Origin: an uncultured Bacteroides sp.
GTDB lineage: Bacteria; Bacteroidota; Bacteroidia; Bacteroidales; Bacteroidaceae
NCBI GenBank assembly: GCA_945607605.1
Contig: CALYZE010000018.1
Span: forward strand, 1-40,307
Length of the DNA stretch: 40,307 bases
Direction: 5' to 3'
Both the position numbers and the translations under genes were made by a program. The notes under the pieces are model-generated. The model saw only the letters and a program-made list of their open reading frames with translations, searched no databases and had not been told where the DNA came from. Below, in pieces: positions 1 through 9,107 of the stretch; within the stretch, counting starts at the first letter, position 1; the number at the start of each line of letters is the position of its first letter.

Positions 1-61
1 AATTCGTAAACAGCTAACTCATAAATAGCAAAATCATAAATAATTAAACCGTAACTAAAAG

Positions 62-1456
62 ATGAATACATTATTTGATAAAATCTGGGATGCCCACGTA
101 ATACAGAAAGTGGAAGACGGTCCCACACAACTGTATATAGACAGGCTTTATTGCCATGAAGTAACTAGTCCGCAGGCTTTTTCAGGACTGCGTGAACGAG
201 GAATCAAGTGTTTCCGTCCGGAAAAGATTTTCTGTATGCCGGACCATAACACGCCGACGCACGATCAAGATAAACCCATCGAAGATCCTATATCAAAGAC
301 TCAGGTGGATACGTTGGCAAAGAATGCAAAAGACTTTGGCTTGGCGCATTTCGGTATGATGGATAAGAAGAATGGTATTATTCACGTGGTAGCTCCTGAA
401 CGCGGATTGACGCTTCCGGGCATGACTATTGTATGTGGCGATTCACATACCTCTACCCACGGTGCATTGGGTGCAATTGCTTTTGGCATCGGTACTAGCG
501 AGGTAGAAATGGTGTTGGCCTCTCAATGCATTCTTCAAACTCGGCCCAAGACTATGCGTATCACGGTTGACGGAAAGTTAGGAAAAGGGGTAACGGCCAA
601 AGATGTTGCACTCTATATGATGTCGAAAATGACAACAAGCGGCGGCACAGGTTATTTCGTGGAGTACGCCGGTGAAACCATACGCAATCTGACCATGGAA
701 GGTCGTTTGACCTTGTGTAACCTGAGCATTGAAATGGGTGCACGTGGCGGCATGGTTGCTCCGGACGAAGTCACTTTTGAATACATCAAAGGACGCGAAT
801 ATGCCCCGAAAGGCGAAGAGTGGGATAAAGCATTGGCTCATTGGAAAACGTTGAAGAGTGATGAAGATGCAGTTTTCGACAAAGAAGTGACTTTTGCTGC
901 TGAAGATATTGAGCCGATGATTACTTACGGAACGAATCCTGGTATGGGAGTAGGCATCACCCAGCATATTCCTACAACTGAAGGAATGAGTGAAGGCGCT
1001 CAAACTTCATTCAAAAAATCCCTTGATTATATGGGCTTTGAGCCGGGTGACCCTTTGTTGGGCAAGAAGATTGATTACGTATTCTTGGGAGCCTGTACGA
1101 ATGGGCGTATTGAAGATTTCCGCATCTTTGCCTCTGTTGTGAAAGGTCGCAAGAAAGCAGAGAATGTAGTGGCATGGCTGGTTCCGGGCTCTTGGCTGGT
1201 AGAAGCGCAGATTCGCAAAGAAGGGCTGGATAAGATCTTGACAGAAGCCGGTTTCGCTATCCGTCAACCGGGATGTTCCGCTTGTTTGGCAATGAATGAC
1301 GACAAAGTGCCTGCCGGTAAATATGCTGTATCAACGAGCAATCGTAATTTTGAAGGACGTCAGGGACCAGGTGCACGCACCTTGCTTGCCAGTCCGTTGG
1401 TAGCTGCTGCAGCTGCAGTGACGGGAGTAATCACAGATCCGAGAACCTTGATTTGA
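62..1456 (+). CDS. leuC: 3-isopropylmalate dehydratase, large subunit
   Basis: This 464-residue protein is the iron-sulfur subunit of isopropylmalate isomerase, which interconverts 2- and 3-isopropylmalate in leucine synthesis with LeuD. The three cysteine ligands of the aconitase-type 4Fe-4S cluster are visible: Cys345 in GACTNGR and Cys405 and Cys408 in GCSACLAMN. The family signature [13 protein letters not shown] lies near residue 127. Length matches bacterial LeuC (about 466). The ATG at 62 sits in an AT-rich leader with no Shine-Dalgarno site, which is normal in Bacteroides. It is the first gene in the window of leuC-leuD-synthase-leuB; only 61 bases precede it, so an upstream operon member (often leuA) cannot be seen. 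The same isomerase can also act on citramalate, which matters for the third gene of the group. Identification is secure. Confidence 0.97.
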   Translation: MNTLFDKIWDAHVIQKVEDGPTQLYIDRLYCHEVTSPQAFSGLRERGIKCFRPEKIFCMPDHNTPTHDQDKPIEDPISKTQVDTLAKNAKDFGLAHFGMMDKKNGIIHVVAPERGLTLPGMTIVCGDSHTSTHGALGAIAFGIGTSEVEMVLASQCILQTRPKTMRITVDGKLGKGVTAKDVALYMMSKMTTSGGTGYFVEYAGETIRNLTMEGRLTLCNLSIEMGARGGMVAPDEVTFEYIKGREYAPKGEEWDKALAHWKTLKSDEDAVFDKEVTFAAEDIEPMITYGTNPGMGVGITQHIPTTEGMSEGAQTSFKKSLDYMGFEPGDPLLGKKIDYVFLGACTNGRIEDFRIFASVVKGRKKAENVVAWLVPGSWLVEAQIRKEGLDKILTEAGFAIRQPGCSACLAMNDDKVPAGKYAVSTSNRNFEGRQGPGARTLLASPLVAAAAAVTGVITDPRTLI

Positions 1457-1587
1457 TGTATCCGATTGGGCAATATTCCAGTCTCGATGGCAATAAGTTC
1501 GTAACTACGGAATGATTCATTCGTGGGATAAGCCCCCAAAAGGACCCTCCATCGTAAATTTTAAATTGTAAAAACGCAACTAAAAAG

Positions 1588-2187
1588 ATGAAACAAAAAT
1601 TCAATATTGTAACCAGCACGTGTATTCCTCTTCCATTGGAAAATGTGGATACAGACCAAATCATTCCTGCCCGCTTCTTGAAAGCAACCACCCGTGAAGA
1701 AAAATTCTTTGGCGATAATTTATTCCGCGATTGGCGTTATCATCCAGACGGTTCTCTGAATAAAGATTTTGTGCTGAATGACCCTACTTATAGCGGAAAA
1801 ATTCTGGTAGCAGGAAAGAACTTCGGTTCCGGCTCCAGTCGCGAACACGCAGCGTGGGCCATTGCCGGCTATGGTTTTCGAGTCGTGGTGTCTAGCTTTT
1901 TTGCTGACATCCATAAGAACAACGAACTGAACAACTTCGTGCTTCCGGTAGTTGTGAGCGAACCCTTCTTACAGGAGTTGTTCGATTCCATCTTTGCCAA
2001 TCCGAAAGTAGAAGTGGAAGTAAATCTGCCCGAACAGACCATAACCAACAAGGCTACGGGTAAGAGTGAAAGTTTTGAAATCAGTGCTTATAAAAAACTT
2101 TGTCTGATGCATGGCTTAGATGACATTGATTTTTTGGTGGAGCATAAAGATAAGATAGAAATGTGGGAAAAGAAAAATGAAGAATAA
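1588..2187 (+). CDS. leuD: 3-isopropylmalate dehydratase, small subunit
   Basis: This 199-residue protein is the swivel-domain partner of LeuC. It carries the family motif GKNFGSGSSREHAAWAI near residues 75-91, which forms the substrate loop of the small subunit, and the N-terminal NVDTDQIIPARFL signature. Length fits the family (about 200). It lies 131 bases after leuC; that spacer shows no terminator, so co-transcription is likely. Its last 11 bases overlap the start of the next gene in another frame, which suggests translational coupling with the synthase downstream. The ATG at 1588 places the conserved N-terminus correctly. Confidence 0.96.
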   Translation: MKQKFNIVTSTCIPLPLENVDTDQIIPARFLKATTREEKFFGDNLFRDWRYHPDGSLNKDFVLNDPTYSGKILVAGKNFGSGSSREHAAWAIAGYGFRVVVSSFFADIHKNNELNNFVLPVVVSEPFLQELFDSIFANPKVEVEVNLPEQTITNKATGKSESFEISAYKKLCLMHGLDDIDFLVEHKDKIEMWEKKNEE

Positions 2188-3724
2188 TCATCCGAAGATA
2201 GAAATCATGGATACGACACTCCGCGATGGTGAACAAACCAGTGGAGTGTCCTTCGTGCCGCATGAAAAACTGATGATAGCCCGATTGCTACTGGAAGAGC
2301 TGAAGGTAGATCGGGTAGAAGTGGCTTCTGCCAGAGTGTCGGAAGGAGAGTTTGATGCCGTGAAGATGATTTGTGATTGGGCCGCCCGCCGCCATATGCT
2401 GCCAAGAGTGGAAGTTCTTGGTTTTGTGGATGGGCATACCTCGGTAGACTGGATACATGCTGCCGGTTGCCGAGTCATCAATCTGCTGTGTAAAGGCTCG
2501 TTGAAACATTGCACTTGCCAGCTTAAGAAAACTCCTGAACAACACATAGAAGAAATTTTGGCGGTGGTAAATTATGCCAACGACCGGCAGATGGATGTAA
2601 ATATCTACCTGGAAGACTGGAGCAACGGCATGAAAGATTCGCCCGAATATGTCTTCCAATTGATGGATGAGCTGATCAAAGCCAACATACAACGTTATAT
2701 GTTGCCCGATACCTTAGGCATTCTGAATCCATTGCAAGTCATCGAGTTTATGAGAAAGATGGTCAAGCGTTATCCACAGGCGCATTTTGATTTTCACGCC
2801 CATAACGACTACGATCTGGCAGTCAGTAACGTGCTGGCAGCCGTATTGAGTGGTTGTAAAGGATTGCATACGACTATCAACGGACTGGGTGAGCGCGCCG
2901 GGAATGCTCCGCTTTCCAGTGTACAGGCTATCTTGAAAGACCATTTCAGCGCCGTTACTAATATTGATGAAAGCCGTCTGAATGATGTCAGTCGTGTCGT
3001 TGAGTCGTATTCTGGAATTGTGATTCCCGCCAACAAGCCGATTGTAGGAGAAAATGTCTTCACACAGGTGGCAGGAGTGCATGCCGATGGCGATCATAAA
3101 AGTAACCTCTATTGCAACGACCTGCTACCCGAACGTTTCGGTCGTAAACGAGAATATGCTTTAGGCAAGAACAGCGGTAAGGCAAATATCCGTAAGAATC
3201 TGGAAAATTTAGGTTTGGAGCTCGATGAAGATGCCATGCGCAAAGTAACAGAGCGTATTATCGAATTGGGAGACAAGAAAGAGCTGGTGACACAGGAAGA
3301 TTTGCCCTATATCGTATCTGACGTTCTAAAGCACGGGGTGATGGAAGAACGGGTAAACCTCAAAAGTTATATCGTAAACTTAGCCTCCGGATTGAAACCT
3401 ATGGCTACATTGAGAATAGAAATCAATGGCAAGGAATATGAAGAAAGCTCCAGTGGCGACGGTCAGTATGATGCTTTTGTACGTGCCTTGCGCAAAGTTT
3501 ACAAAGTCACTTTGGGACGTAAATTCCCGATGTTGACCAACTACGCAGTAAGCATTCCTCCCGGCGGACGTACCGATGCCTTTGTGCAGACGGTTATTAC
3601 GTGGAGATTTGAAGACAAAGTGTTTCGTACGCGCGGCTTGGATGCCGACCAGACGGAAGCGGCCATCAAAGCCACCGTAAAGATGCTCAATATTATAGAG
3701 AATGAATACGAAAGAGTGGGCTAA
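2177..3724 (+). CDS. 2-isopropylmalate/citramalate synthase family protein (second LeuA-type, possibly CimA)
   Basis: A 515-residue HMGL-like acyltransferase that condenses acetyl-CoA with a 2-oxo acid. It opens with DTTLRDGEQ (residues 12-20), has the metal-binding HAHND at 207-211 and the signature NGLGERAGNAPL at 235-246, then a C-terminal LeuA-type regulatory/dimer domain from about residue 398. The residues around 143-157 (IYLEDWSNGMKDSPEY) recall the corresponding segment of citramalate synthases more than that of classical LeuA. Placement between leuD and leuB fits either leucine synthesis or citramalate-based isoleucine synthesis, because both share LeuCD and LeuB. Bacteroides relatives usually carry another LeuA next to leuC, outside this window, so this looks like a specialised paralogue. 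Family membership is certain; the choice of pyruvate or 2-oxoisovalerate as substrate is inference. It overlaps leuD by 11 bases. Confidence 0.85.
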   Translation: MKNNHPKIEIMDTTLRDGEQTSGVSFVPHEKLMIARLLLEELKVDRVEVASARVSEGEFDAVKMICDWAARRHMLPRVEVLGFVDGHTSVDWIHAAGCRVINLLCKGSLKHCTCQLKKTPEQHIEEILAVVNYANDRQMDVNIYLEDWSNGMKDSPEYVFQLMDELIKANIQRYMLPDTLGILNPLQVIEFMRKMVKRYPQAHFDFHAHNDYDLAVSNVLAAVLSGCKGLHTTINGLGERAGNAPLSSVQAILKDHFSAVTNIDESRLNDVSRVVESYSGIVIPANKPIVGENVFTQVAGVHADGDHKSNLYCNDLLPERFGRKREYALGKNSGKANIRKNLENLGLELDEDAMRKVTERIIELGDKKELVTQEDLPYIVSDVLKHGVMEERVNLKSYIVNLASGLKPMATLRIEINGKEYEESSSGDGQYDAFVRALRKVYKVTLGRKFPMLTNYAVSIPPGGRTDAFVQTVITWRFEDKVFRTRGLDADQTEAAIKATVKMLNIIENEYERVG

Positions 3725-3793
3725 GGCACTTTAGATAGAATGGGCTCTACACAGATAAACAGATAAAAATAAAGAAAACAAATAGAAACGAAG

Positions 3794-4852
3794 ATGGACT
3801 TTAAAATTGCAGTATTGGCCGGTGATGGTATCGGCCCGGAGATTTCCGTTGTAGGGGTGGATGTAATGACCGCCGTTTGTGAGAAATTCGGTCACAAAGT
3901 AAGTTATGAATATGCTATCTGCGGTGCAGACGCGATTGACAAAGTAGGTGATCCTTTTCCGGAGGAAACCTTTCAGATTTGTAAGAACGCAGATGCCGTT
4001 CTTTTTTCTGCCGTGGGTGATCCGAAGTACGACAACGATCCCACTGCCAAAGTACGCCCGGAACAAGGTTTATTGGCTATGCGTAAAAAGCTGGGACTGT
4101 TTGCCAACATCCGCCCGGTGCAGACTTTTAAATGTCTGCTTCATAAGTCCCCGCTTCGTGCGGAATTGGTAGATGGAGCCGATTTTATCTGTATCCGTGA
4201 GTTGACCGGAGGCATGTACTTCGGCGAGAAATATCAAGACAACGACAAAGCGTACGATACCAATCTCTACACCCGTCCCGAGATAGAGCGTATCCTGAAA
4301 GTAGCCTTTGAATATGCCATGAAGCGTAACAAACATCTGACGGTGGTGGATAAGGCCAATGTACTTGCCTCAAGCCGCTTGTGGCGTCAAATAGCCCAGG
4401 AAATGGCACCTCAATACCCCGAAGTAACCACCGACTATATGTTTGTGGACAATGCTGCCATGAAAATGATTCAAGAGCCCAAATTCTTCGATGTCATGGT
4501 TACTGAGAACACGTTCGGTGACATCCTTACCGACGAAGGATCCGTTATCAGCGGTTCAATGGGATTGCTTCCTTCTGCTTCCACCGGTGAAAGCACGCCG
4601 GTATTTGAACCGATTCACGGAAGCTGGCCGCAAGCCAAAGGCTTGAATATTGCCAACCCATTGGCTCAAATACTTTCTGTAGCCATGCTGTTTGAGTATT
4701 TTGACTTGAAAGAAGAAGGTGCATTGATTCGTAAAGTGGTAGATGCTTCATTGGATGCGCAGGTACGTACCCCTGAAATTCAGGTAGAAGGCGGTGCCAA
4801 ATATGGAACTAAAGAGGTTGGCGCTTGGGTTGTAGAACACATCAACCGCTAA
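3794..4852 (+). CDS. leuB: 3-isopropylmalate dehydrogenase
   Basis: This 352-residue NAD-dependent decarboxylating dehydrogenase makes 2-oxoisocaproate from 3-isopropylmalate, and the equivalent step for methylmalate in a citramalate pathway. Family hallmarks are the N-terminal [10 protein letters not shown], the [14 protein letters not shown] segment near residue 97, and the nucleotide/metal segment [13 protein letters not shown] near residues 237-249. Length is standard (about 350-360). It follows the synthase by 69 bases, with no clear terminator between them, and closes the leu gene group. The ATG at 3794 is the only start compatible with the conserved beta strand that begins the protein. 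Confidence 0.96.
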   Translation: MDFKIAVLAGDGIGPEISVVGVDVMTAVCEKFGHKVSYEYAICGADAIDKVGDPFPEETFQICKNADAVLFSAVGDPKYDNDPTAKVRPEQGLLAMRKKLGLFANIRPVQTFKCLLHKSPLRAELVDGADFICIRELTGGMYFGEKYQDNDKAYDTNLYTRPEIERILKVAFEYAMKRNKHLTVVDKANVLASSRLWRQIAQEMAPQYPEVTTDYMFVDNAAMKMIQEPKFFDVMVTENTFGDILTDEGSVISGSMGLLPSASTGESTPVFEPIHGSWPQAKGLNIANPLAQILSVAMLFEYFDLKEEGALIRKVVDASLDAQVRTPEIQVEGGAKYGTKEVGAWVVEHINR

Positions 4853-4890
4853 TCTTTATTAATGAAATAAAGGAACAATAGGAATTTTCC

Positions 4891-4898
4891 TAACTTTG
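4891..4898 (+). promoter_or_regulatory. Bacteroides -7 promoter element upstream of the cysK leader
   Basis: TAACTTTG exactly matches the Bacteroides -7 consensus TAnnTTTG. No convincing -33 TTTG is present 19-21 bases upstream. A start near 4902-4906 would give a leader of about 290 bases before cysK and would include the hairpins and repeat array. The motif is seen; promoter function is inferred. Confidence 0.5.
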
Positions 4899-4899
4899 T

Positions 4900-4948
4900 A
4901 GGGCTGTATCAGGTAGTACTTGATGCAGCCCTACTCTTTGGGTAGGGC
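4900..4948 (+). other. two overlapping, mutually exclusive hairpins
   Basis: Bases 4900-4932 can fold into a 14-pair stem (two wobble pairs) with a 5-base loop; the outer arms are AGGGCTG and CAGCCCT. Bases 4928-4948 form a second perfect 7-pair stem (GCCCTAC with GTAGGGC, 7-base loop). The two share bases 4928-4932, so only one can form at a time. No uridine run follows, so this is not an ordinary intrinsic terminator. It could end the leu transcript, cap the 5' end of the cysK leader, or act as a switch; the sequence alone does not decide. Confidence 0.55.
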
Positions 4949-5058
4949 ATGTTCCTTCTAAGGCATGTGCAAGAGGTTACTAAGAAAACGGTGCGATAGC
5001 CCTATGAAAAGTTTGCGATGCGGGAAGTAAAGTGATTTGCTTCATGCTCTAATCTCTG

Positions 5059-5142
5059 TTCCAAGCTTGGGAACGGACATTCGCAAGCTTGGAACAGGCG
5101 TTCGCAGGCTGCGAACGGATATCCGCAAACTGCGAATAAAGT
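5059..5142. repeat. four tandem 21-base palindromic repeats upstream of cysK
   Basis: Four consecutive 21-base units (5059-5079, 5080-5100, 5101-5121, 5122-5142) share the pattern TTCnCAAGCTTGnGAAC plus a 5-base linker such as GGACA or GGATA. Each unit is itself an inverted repeat (for example TTCGCAGGCTGCGAA in unit 3). Units 1 and 2 carry AAGCTT in the core, while 3 and 4 have diverged to AGGCT and AAACT. Because the period is a multiple of three, one frame stays open from 5053 to the TAA at 5137 and reads as 7-residue repeats, but it has no ATG. The remainder of the 4853-5193 spacer shows no gene. The array may bind a dimeric regulator, form RNA hairpins or belong to a dispersed repeat family. 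Confidence 0.85.
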
Positions 5143-5193
5143 TTGTGGTGAATGACACTATTATTTATATCAGGTTGAAATAAACTATCTGTT

Positions 5194-6144
5194 ATGGCAA
5201 AGATTGCAAAAAAGTTGACAGAACTCATCGGTCATACACCGTTGATGGAACTGGCCGGATATGGCCGCAAGTACGGAATGCAAAGGAATTTAGTGGCTAA
5301 ACTGGAGTCCTTTAATCCGGGTGGAAGCGTGAAAGACCGTGTGGCACTTGCCATGATTGAAGATGCTGAAGCGCGCGGAGCTTTGAAGCCCGGTGCCACA
5401 ATCATAGAACCTACCAGTGGAAACACGGGGGTGGGACTCGCAATGGTGGCCACAATCAAAGGTTACCATCTCATCTTGACAATGCCTGAAACCATGAGCC
5501 TCGAGCGTCGCAATTTGCTGAAAGCTTTGGGGGCAGAGATTGTGTTGACAGATGGGCTGGCTGCTATGTCGGGCTCTATTGCCAAGGCAAAAGAGTTGCG
5601 TGATTCCATACCCAATTCGGTGATTTTACAACAGTTTGAGAATCCTGCCAATGCAAAGATACATGAACTTACCACCGGAGAGGAGATATGGGCAGATACA
5701 GACGGAGAGGTAGCAGTCTTTGTGGCCGGTGTAGGTACGGGCGGCACCATTTGTGGCGTGGCACGTGCTTTGAAAAAACAGAATCCTAAGATCTATATTG
5801 TGGCCGCAGAACCTGAATCTTCTCCTCTATTGGAAGGTGGGGTAGCAGGTCCGCATCGCATACAAGGTATCGGAGCCAATTTTATTCCTTCCATTTATGA
5901 TGCCTCCTTGGTAGATGAAGTGATCTCGGTGCCCGATGACGAAGCCATTCGTGCCGGTCGCGACCTGTCTGCTACAGAAGGCTTGTTAGCCGGCATCTCC
6001 TCCGGTGCAGCTGTGTATGCCGCACGGTTGCTGGCAGAACGTCCGGAGATGGCAGACAAAATGATTGTAACCCTATTGCCTGATACAGGAGAAAGATATT
6101 TGTCAACAGAACTGTTTGCTTTTGACACCTATCCCTTGGAATGA
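5194..6144 (+). CDS. cysK: cysteine synthase A (O-acetylserine sulfhydrylase)
   Basis: A 316-residue fold-type II PLP enzyme that makes cysteine from O-acetylserine and sulfide. The PLP lysine is Lys47 in NPGGSVKDR; the substrate loop TSGNTG is at 74-79; the phosphate-binding loop GTGGT is at 181-185; and the serine that contacts the pyridine nitrogen lies in GISSGAA (267-273). Length matches CysK (310-325) and there is no CBS regulatory domain. It follows a 341-base leader with a promoter motif, hairpins and tandem palindromes, so its expression may be controlled there. Its stop codon lies 14 bases before the preferred start of the TPR gene, suggesting a two-gene operon. Identification is firm; strict preference for O-acetylserine over O-phosphoserine is from family knowledge. 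Confidence 0.95.
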   Translation: MAKIAKKLTELIGHTPLMELAGYGRKYGMQRNLVAKLESFNPGGSVKDRVALAMIEDAEARGALKPGATIIEPTSGNTGVGLAMVATIKGYHLILTMPETMSLERRNLLKALGAEIVLTDGLAAMSGSIAKAKELRDSIPNSVILQQFENPANAKIHELTTGEEIWADTDGEVAVFVAGVGTGGTICGVARALKKQNPKIYIVAAEPESSPLLEGGVAGPHRIQGIGANFIPSIYDASLVDEVISVPDDEAIRAGRDLSATEGLLAGISSGAAVYAARLLAERPEMADKMIVTLLPDTGERYLSTELFAFDTYPLE

Positions 6145-6158
6145 CTAATAAAACCGTA

Positions 6159-7010
6159 ATGAAGAAATTGATCTTTTTTTGTTTTGTAGGCTGCGCAATC
6201 ACCGCTCCTGCTTTTTCTCAGACGTATGAGGAATGGAGTGATCGGGCTGTAGTGGCTACCGAACAAGACAGTTTGGCGCAAGCTGAAGAGTATATTCTGA
6301 AAGCCTTGAAATTGGAACCTGCGAACCCTCACAATGCTTTGTTGTTTTCTAATTTGGGTACGATACAACGTCGTCAGCAGGACTACGAGAAGGCACTTGA
6401 ATCCTATACCTTCGCATTGAACATAGCCCCTCGCACCCTTCCAATCCTATTGAATCGTGCTGCTCTTTACCTTGAATTGGGCAAGAATGACTTGGCACGA
6501 GTGGATTATTCGCTTGCATTGGATATTGAAACAAGCAATGAAGAAGCTTTGTTGATGCGTGCTTATATCTACAGGCAGCAGCGTGATTATAAGGCTGCAA
6601 GGTCTGATTATGAACGACTTCTGAAACTCAATTCATTGAGCTATAACGGACGCTTAGGGTTGGTTACCTTGGAACAAAAAGAAGGAAAATTCGAGGAAGC
6701 ACTGATGTTATTGAATAAAATGATTGCCGATAAAATGGATGGAGCTACCCCAATTACGCCTTCGCTTCAGGCTGTGCTCTATGTAGCACGAGCCGGAATT
6801 GAGGAAGAAATGAAGCAGCCTGAATTGGCTTTGATGGACTTAGAAGAGGCTATTCATTTAGATGATTCTCAGCCTGAAACTTATCTGTTAAGAGGACAAA
6901 TTTACCTTTCTCAGAAGAAAAAAGACACGGCAAAACGTGATTTTGAGAAAGCTTTATCGTTAGGAATTCCTCTTTCCGACGTTCGTGAATTCTTGCAGCA
7001 ATGTAAATAA
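6159..7010 (+). CDS. exported tetratricopeptide-repeat protein
   Basis: A 283-residue protein with an N-terminal signal peptide (MKKLIFFCFVGCAITAPAFSQ) followed by about six TPR-like helical repeats, for example segments with LFSNLGTIQRRQQDYEKALE, LLNRAALYLELGKNDLARVDY and LLMRAYIYRQQRDYKAARSDY. It probably acts as a protein-binding scaffold in the periplasm or outer envelope; no catalytic motif is seen. An ATG at 6141 in the same frame overlaps the cysK stop by four bases and would add six residues; I prefer 6159 because it gives a standard signal peptide. Its end is only 3 bases from the end of convergent recQ. The link with cysteine synthesis is positional only. Confidence 0.85.
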   Translation: MKKLIFFCFVGCAITAPAFSQTYEEWSDRAVVATEQDSLAQAEEYILKALKLEPANPHNALLFSNLGTIQRRQQDYEKALESYTFALNIAPRTLPILLNRAALYLELGKNDLARVDYSLALDIETSNEEALLMRAYIYRQQRDYKAARSDYERLLKLNSLSYNGRLGLVTLEQKEGKFEEALMLLNKMIADKMDGATPITPSLQAVLYVARAGIEEEMKQPELALMDLEEAIHLDDSQPETYLLRGQIYLSQKKKDTAKRDFEKALSLGIPLSDVREFLQQCK

Positions 7011-7013
7011 AAA

Positions 7014-8825
7014 TCAGTAGTATTTGCTAATCAATTCAATAAATTCTTTTCCATATTTTTTCTTTTTATATTCACCAATACCGCTGATGTTACCAAACGC
7101 TTCGAGGGTAGTAGGACGTGAGGTGCTGAGTAGATGAAGCACCTTGTCAGACAGAACAATATAGGCAGGAAGGGCTTCTTGGTCGGCAAGACGCTTTCGG
7201 AGCTGGCGTAAAGCTTCAAAGAGTTCTTCGCTTTCCGTATGGGGCAATCCCAAGGGGAGTTCTTGTACGGGGATGCTGGGCTTCCGCTTGCGCCCACGCT
7301 TGACTTCTGAGGCTTCTTCGCGATGAATTACAACCAACTGTGCACTCGCTCTTCCAAATAAGACGTCACTTCCGCTTGCGGTTATTTTCAAGTGATTATT
7401 CTCGTTATAAGCTATTTCAAAGTATCCTAACTGAAGCATTTGCAGCAGATAATCCTGCCAGTCGCGGGCAGGCACTTCGCGTCCGGCACCGAAGGTCTTC
7501 AAGTGATGATAACCTCGTTCTGCTACTTCGGAGCTGAGGGTGCCTCTTAGGATGTCAACGAGCATGCTTGTTCCTATCTTTTGCTCGGTTCGTACGATGC
7601 CGCTTAGTGCTTTTTGTACAATTATTGTACCGTCAAAACGCTGCGGAGGATTCTTGCAAACATCACAGTTTCCACAGTCTTGGGTGGTGTTCTCACCGAA
7701 ATAACTGAGTAAGATACGGCGGCGGCAAATGTCGGATTCGGCATATTGCTGCATACGTTGAAGTTTCTCTATATTGATGTTTTGTTGTCTACTTTCTGTG
7801 GCAAATTTAGTAAGCAGAATGAGATCGGAGAGTGAGTAAAAAAGTAGGGTATCACTTGGCAATCCATCTCGTCCGGAACGGCCTATTTCTTGATAAAAAC
7901 TTTCGATGCTTTTGGGCAAGTTGTAGTGAATCACCCAACGCACATTACTCTTGTCAATGCCCATGCCAAAGGCTATTGTGGCACATACCACCTGTGTCCG
8001 ATCATGAATGAAATCGTCTTGCGCCTGGTCTCTCCTCGCTGCAGATAATCCGGCATGATAAATGCCTGCTTTAATGCCTTGCTTTTGTAACATTTGTGCT
8101 ACGGTTTCTGTCTTACTTCGACTCATGCAATAGAGAATGCCACTCTCTCCGGAATGTCGGTTGATAAAGTCCAGGATGGCTTTACTTTTCTCCTTTTGTT
8201 GATAGCCTCGTTTCACGGTAAGACTGAGATTGGGGCGGTCGAAAGAGGAGATGAAAATCTTCGGTTTTTCAAGATGCAGTTGTTGAATAATATCCTCACG
8301 AGTAATTTTATCGGCTGTAGCAGTTAACGCAACGATGGGAACCTCCGGAAATTGCTGGTGAAGGATGCCCATTTGGGTGTATTCCGGGCGGAAATCATGT
8401 CCCCATTGTGAGATGCAATGGGCTTCGTCAATGGCAAATAAAGAAATGTGCATGTCTCGCAGCAGATAGTTGATTTCAGCCAGCAATTTTTCGGGTGAAA
8501 TGTAGAGTAACTTCAGCTTTCCTTCCATGCAGGCACGACGCAGAGCGGCATTGGTTGTTTCGTCATTGTTACTGTTCAGGGCACCGGCTGCAATGCCGTT
8601 TGCACACAGTGATTCAACTTGATCTTTCATCAAGGAAATAAGAGGAGAAACCACTACGGTAGTGCCTTCGTTGAGCAGTGCAGGCAGTTGATAACAGATC
8701 GATTTTCCACCCCCTGTGGGCATCAGTACTAATGCATCTTTTCGATTCAGTAGGTGGTGGATAATCTCCTCTTGTAAGGGACGGAAACTGTCGTAACCAA
8801 AGTATGTTTTTAGCGTTTGTAGCAT
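7014..8825 (-). CDS. recQ: ATP-dependent DNA helicase RecQ
   Basis: A 603-residue superfamily 2 DNA helicase for recombination and fork repair. It has Walker A MPTGGGKS (Lys41), DEAH box at 133-136, the aromatic-rich loop HCISQWGHDFRPEY, motif III ALTATAD, helicase motif VI QEIGRSGRDG, a four-cysteine zinc site (CRRRILLSYFGE...CGNCDVC), a winged-helix RQC region and a C-terminal HRDC domain ending GIGEYKKKKYG. Length is typical (about 600). The frame is open to 8864, but only with a GTG that lies upstream of the predicted transcription start; the ATG at 8825 begins the conserved MLQTLKTYFGYDSFRPLQ and is preferred. It converges with the TPR gene, 3 bases apart. Confidence 0.96.
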   Translation of the reverse strand: MLQTLKTYFGYDSFRPLQEEIIHHLLNRKDALVLMPTGGGKSICYQLPALLNEGTTVVVSPLISLMKDQVESLCANGIAAGALNSNNDETTNAALRRACMEGKLKLLYISPEKLLAEINYLLRDMHISLFAIDEAHCISQWGHDFRPEYTQMGILHQQFPEVPIVALTATADKITREDIIQQLHLEKPKIFISSFDRPNLSLTVKRGYQQKEKSKAILDFINRHSGESGILYCMSRSKTETVAQMLQKQGIKAGIYHAGLSAARRDQAQDDFIHDRTQVVCATIAFGMGIDKSNVRWVIHYNLPKSIESFYQEIGRSGRDGLPSDTLLFYSLSDLILLTKFATESRQQNINIEKLQRMQQYAESDICRRRILLSYFGENTTQDCGNCDVCKNPPQRFDGTIIVQKALSGIVRTEQKIGTSMLVDILRGTLSSEVAERGYHHLKTFGAGREVPARDWQDYLLQMLQLGYFEIAYNENNHLKITASGSDVLFGRASAQLVVIHREEASEVKRGRKRKPSIPVQELPLGLPHTESEELFEALRQLRKRLADQEALPAYIVLSDKVLHLLSTSRPTTLEAFGNISGIGEYKKKKYGKEFIELISKYY

Positions 8826-8853
8826 AAAGTTGCGGAGCCTATATTTTGTGAGG

Positions 8854-8886
8854 CAAAGGTACACTAATTATTGTATAAAGTACAAA
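8854..8886 (-). promoter_or_regulatory. recQ promoter
   Basis: On the minus strand TACCTTTG (8861-8854) is a full match to the -7 element, and TTTG (8886-8883) is a -33 element 21 bases upstream. The transcript should start near 8847, leaving about 20 bases before the ATG at 8825. Both elements and the spacing fit known Bacteroides promoters. Confidence 0.7.
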
Positions 8887-9014
8887 TAGAAATTCACCCT
8901 GTTTGATCATCCTATTTTTTTTAACAAAAAGTTAAAGTTTCTTATTAATTTGGGTAGGAGCTTTCTTTTCAACCTTTTTCATTGTTTATCTATCAAAAAG
9001 ATATACTTCAAAAG

Positions 9015-9045
9015 TTGTGTATCTAAAAAAAATGTCAGACTTTTG
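9015..9045 (+). promoter_or_regulatory. weak promoter candidate for the AraC-type gene
   Basis: TTG at 9015-9017 and GACTTTTG at 9038-9045 are spaced by 20 bases and match the Bacteroides pattern apart from one -7 base. They lie in the AT-rich 8887-9107 spacer, where I see no other feature. Tentative. Confidence 0.35.
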
Positions 9046-9107
9046 TGAGGTCTTTGGGATGTTCTCAAGACTTTCCAATTTTAAACAACCCCTAACCAGT
9101 TAATTCT

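Noticed and set aside
5053..5139. Open frame across the palindromic repeats reading as 7-residue repeats
   Set aside because: It has no ATG, no ribosome site and is under 30 codons; the regularity follows from the 21-base period.
4853..5193. Known riboswitch class in the cysK leader
   Set aside because: The hairpins and repeats do not match any riboswitch consensus I can recall, such as SAM or T-box; kept as an unexplained leader instead.
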